This document shows, one piece after another, positions 7,217-9,180 of a stretch of DNA of 9,180 nt. The DNA lies in NCBI GenBank assembly GCA_020851615.1, contig JADZCL010000255.1:1-9180 (forward strand), read 5' to 3'. Numbering within the stretch: the stretch's first letter is position 1; the number at the start of each line of letters is the position of its first letter. The notes beneath the pieces were generated by a model. The model saw nothing but the letters and a program-made list of their open reading frames with translations, ran no database searches and had not been told where the DNA came from. The DNA comes from Rubrivivax sp. (GTDB lineage Bacteria; Pseudomonadota; Gammaproteobacteria; Burkholderiales; Burkholderiaceae_C). A program made the position numbers and the translations under genes.

Positions 7217-8664
7217 AATTCGACGAATACGCCGCCTGCGACGGCCTGGGGCTGGCCGAACTGGTGCGTCGCCGCGAGGTCTCGGCGACCGAGCTTGCGC
7301 AGACCGCACGCGCGGCGATCGACGCGCTCAATCCGCAACTGAACGCCGTCATCGGCGGCATCTCCGAGGCCGCACCGGCCGGTGGCGCCGCAGCGCCGTT
7401 TCACGGCGTGCCCTTCCTGATCAAGGATCTCGTCCTGCATGCACAGGGCGTGCCCTGCGACATGGGTAGCCGTCTGGTGGCGGGCGCCTTCACCTCGTCG
7501 ATCGACACCGAGCTGATGACGCGTTTCCGGGCGGCCGGGCTGGTCACGCTGGGGCGCACCAACACGCCCGAGTTCGGCATCTGCTCGACAACCGAGCCCG
7601 TGCTCTACGGCGCCACGCGCAACCCCTGGGACCTCACGCGCAGCCCGGGCGGCTCCAGCGGCGGCTCTGCCGCGGCGGTGGCCGCTGGGATCGTCCCGTT
7701 GGCGCACGGCAATGACGGCGGCGGGTCGATCCGCATCCCGGCGGCGCTGTGCGGCCTTGTGGGCCTCAAGCCTACGCGTGGGCGCACGCCGGTGGGCCCC
7801 GAGACCGGGCTGCCGCTGCACGACATGGGCATCGAGTTCGCGCTCACGCGCACGGTGCGCGACTGCGCTGCGCTGCTCGATGCCGTGCAGGGCGGTGCGC
7901 CGGGCGACCGCTTCACGATCGCGCCGCCGGCAAGACCGTATCGCGAGGAACTGCGCGCGCCCGCACGCAAGCTGCGCATCGCCTTTCACAGCGACGGTGG
8001 CCCGCATGCAGAGATTGACCCGGAATGCCGCGCCGCGGTCGAGGCCGTGGCCCGCCAGTGCCAGGCGCTGGGCCACCACGTCGAAGCGGCGGCGCCGCAA
8101 TACGACCGCGCCATGTTCGATCTCGTCAACCTGCGCTACTGGACCTCGTTCGTCGCCGCGGCGATCGAGGGCGTGGGCGCCATGCTCGGCCGCAAGCCGA
8201 CCGCGGACAAGCTCGAGGCCTGCGTCTGGGCCTCCTACCAGCACGGCTTGTCGCTGCGTGCGCTGGACCTCGAGGAGGCAGACGTCCTGGCCAACGTGAT
8301 CTGCCGTGCCGTGGCGTCCTTCTTCCAGCCGTACGACGTGCTGCTGACTCCAGTGAGTGCCGCGCCGCCGATCTCGTTGGGCGTGATCGATTGCAACCGC
8401 GCCGGCCTGAGCGCTGCGGACTGGCTGCAGCACGTGTTCCGGCATATGCCGTTCACGGCCCTCTACAACCTGACCGGGCAACCGGCGCTGTCGCTGCCGC
8501 TGGCCGTCAGCGCGACAGGCCTGCCACTTGGCGTGCAGCTGGTTGCGCGCTACGGCGACGAGGCCACGCTCTTCAACCTGGGCAGCCAGCTCGAAGAGGC
8601 GCTGCCCTGGGCCGCGCGGCGCCCGACCATCCATGTCAGCCACCTCGACCGGAGTACCGCATGA
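7213..8664 (+). CDS. Amidase signature family hydrolase, NylA-like subgroup
   Basis: This is a 483-residue enzyme of the amidase signature family, which hydrolyses carboxamide C-N bonds using a Ser-cisSer-Lys triad. The triad is visible: Lys71 in FLIKDL, cis-Ser148 in SPGGSSGGSAAAVAAG, and nucleophile Ser172 in HGNDGGGSIRIP. The 24-residue spacing between the serines is canonical. The sequences around Ser172 (HGNDGGGSIRIP, GLVGLKPTRGR) and the N-terminal style (LAELVRRREVSATEL, ALNPQLNAVI) resemble 6-aminohexanoate cyclic-dimer hydrolase (NylA) more than GatA; this is from memory, not an alignment. No signal peptide is seen, so it acts in the cytoplasm, presumably on imported substrate. GGAGGG at 7198-7203 lies nine bases before the ATG, and the start overlaps livM by 4 bases. 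The C-terminus has the subgroup-typical YDVLLTPVSAAPP and LPLGVQLVARYGDE. The exact amide substrate is unknown. It is unlikely to be GatA, as no gatB or gatC is nearby. Confidence 0.93.
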   Translation: MKFDEYAACDGLGLAELVRRREVSATELAQTARAAIDALNPQLNAVIGGISEAAPAGGAAAPFHGVPFLIKDLVLHAQGVPCDMGSRLVAGAFTSSIDTELMTRFRAAGLVTLGRTNTPEFGICSTTEPVLYGATRNPWDLTRSPGGSSGGSAAAVAAGIVPLAHGNDGGGSIRIPAALCGLVGLKPTRGRTPVGPETGLPLHDMGIEFALTRTVRDCAALLDAVQGGAPGDRFTIAPPARPYREELRAPARKLRIAFHSDGGPHAEIDPECRAAVEAVARQCQALGHHVEAAAPQYDRAMFDLVNLRYWTSFVAAAIEGVGAMLGRKPTADKLEACVWASYQHGLSLRALDLEEADVLANVICRAVASFFQPYDVLLTPVSAAPPISLGVIDCNRAGLSAADWLQHVFRHMPFTALYNLTGQPALSLPLAVSATGLPLGVQLVARYGDEATLFNLGSQLEEALPWAARRPTIHVSHLDRSTA

Positions 8665-9180
8665 GCGCCAGCAGGACGGCCTTCTTCCACGACGAACGCA
8701 CCTTCTGGCATGTGCCCGGCGGCCTGCACGCGCTGTTCCTGCCGGTCGGCGGCTATGTGCAGCCGATGTCCGGCAGCGGCATGGCCGAGTCGCCCGACAG
8801 CAAGCGGCGCATCGTCTCGCTGCTGCAGGTCTCGGGGCTGGCGGACAAGCTCGCGCTGCGCAGCGCCCCACTGGCCACCGAGGCCGACCTGCAGCGCATT
8901 CACCCGCGCAGCTACCTCGATGCCTTTGCACGGCTGAGTGCCACCGGTGGGGGCGAGCTTGGCGACACCGCACCCTTCGGGCCGGGCAGCTACGAGATCG
9001 CCAGACTCTCCGCGGGCCTGGCGCTGACCGCGGTCGATGCGGTGTGGCGCGGTGAGTTCGACAACGCCTTCGCGCTGTCGCGTCCGCCCGGTCACCATTG
9101 CCTGGCCGACAAGGCCATGGGCTTCTGCCTGTTCGCCAACATCGCAATCGCCATCGAGGCGGCCAAGGCCCGCTACGGCA
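8661..9180 (+). CDS. Histone deacetylase-fold amidohydrolase, acetylpolyamine deacetylase-like, 5' part (3' end outside window)
   Basis: These are the first 173 codons of a zinc amidohydrolase of the HDAC/AcuC/AphA superfamily, which removes acetyl or similar acyl groups from amines. Complete bacterial members have about 340-375 residues, so roughly half is missing. Visible marks are an aromatic N-terminal FFHDERTFWH, the ESPDSKRRIVSLL segment typical of bacterial class II-like members, IHPRSYLDAF, and the active-site block RPPGHH at residues 141-146 with the tandem histidines 145-146, followed by GFCLFANIAIA. The zinc ligands (Asp, His, Asp) would lie past the window edge and cannot be checked. 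GGAG at 8651-8654 lies six bases before the ATG, which overlaps the amidase stop as ATGA. In this setting, deacylation of an imported N-acyl amine is likelier than protein deacetylation, but that is inference. Confidence 0.92.
   Translation, partial: MSASRTAFFHDERTFWHVPGGLHALFLPVGGYVQPMSGSGMAESPDSKRRIVSLLQVSGLADKLALRSAPLATEADLQRIHPRSYLDAFARLSATGGGELGDTAPFGPGSYEIARLSAGLALTAVDAVWRGEFDNAFALSRPPGHHCLADKAMGFCLFANIAIAIEAAKARYG

Noticed and set aside
7015..9147. Minus-strand open frame of 710 codons opposite livM, the amidase and the deacetylase gene
   Set aside because: It is a shadow of GC-rich plus-strand coding sequence: arginine-, histidine- and glycine-rich low-complexity translation, no recognisable domain, and three well-supported genes on the other strand.

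Overview
The window is GC-rich (roughly two thirds G+C by eye), densely coding and entirely plus-strand. The protein types and codon use fit a betaproteobacterium, most likely Burkholderiales (Comamonadaceae-like). That placement is an inference from style; no marker gene is present. I see no rRNA, tRNA, CRISPR array, insertion sequence or other mobile element.

Region 1 (1-2461) is the end of a tightly coupled operon. It holds the 3' part of a short-chain dehydrogenase/reductase (SDR), a full Tm-1-like/UPF0261 protein, and a second, complete SDR. The genes overlap by 4 bases (GTGA, then ATGA), so they are probably translated as one unit. They look like catabolic genes for a hydroxylated small molecule, substrate unknown.

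Region 2 (2462-2562) is the largest gap. It carries inverted repeats overlapping a possible -35 hexamer, then a good Shine-Dalgarno sequence. It is the most likely promoter/operator for the genes that follow.

Region 3 (2563-7216) is a complete branched-chain amino-acid-type (HAAT/Liv) ABC importer: periplasmic binding protein, two ATPases (LivG- and LivF-like) and two permeases (LivH- and LivM-like). The binding-protein gene has an in-frame amber TAG at codon 63, just after the signal peptide. Everything downstream stays open in the same frame.

Region 4 (7213-9180) is coupled to the transporter by ATGA overlaps. It holds an amidase-signature hydrolase resembling the 6-aminohexanoate cyclic-dimer hydrolase (NylA) subgroup, then the 5' part of a histone-deacetylase-fold amidohydrolase of the acetylpolyamine deacetylase type. 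Together regions 3 and 4 suggest uptake of an amide-bearing compound followed by two cytoplasmic C-N bond hydrolyses. The substrate is not established by the sequence. The points most worth checking are the amber codon in the binding protein, the pairing of two amide hydrolases with one importer, and the operator-like repeats at 2486-2523.
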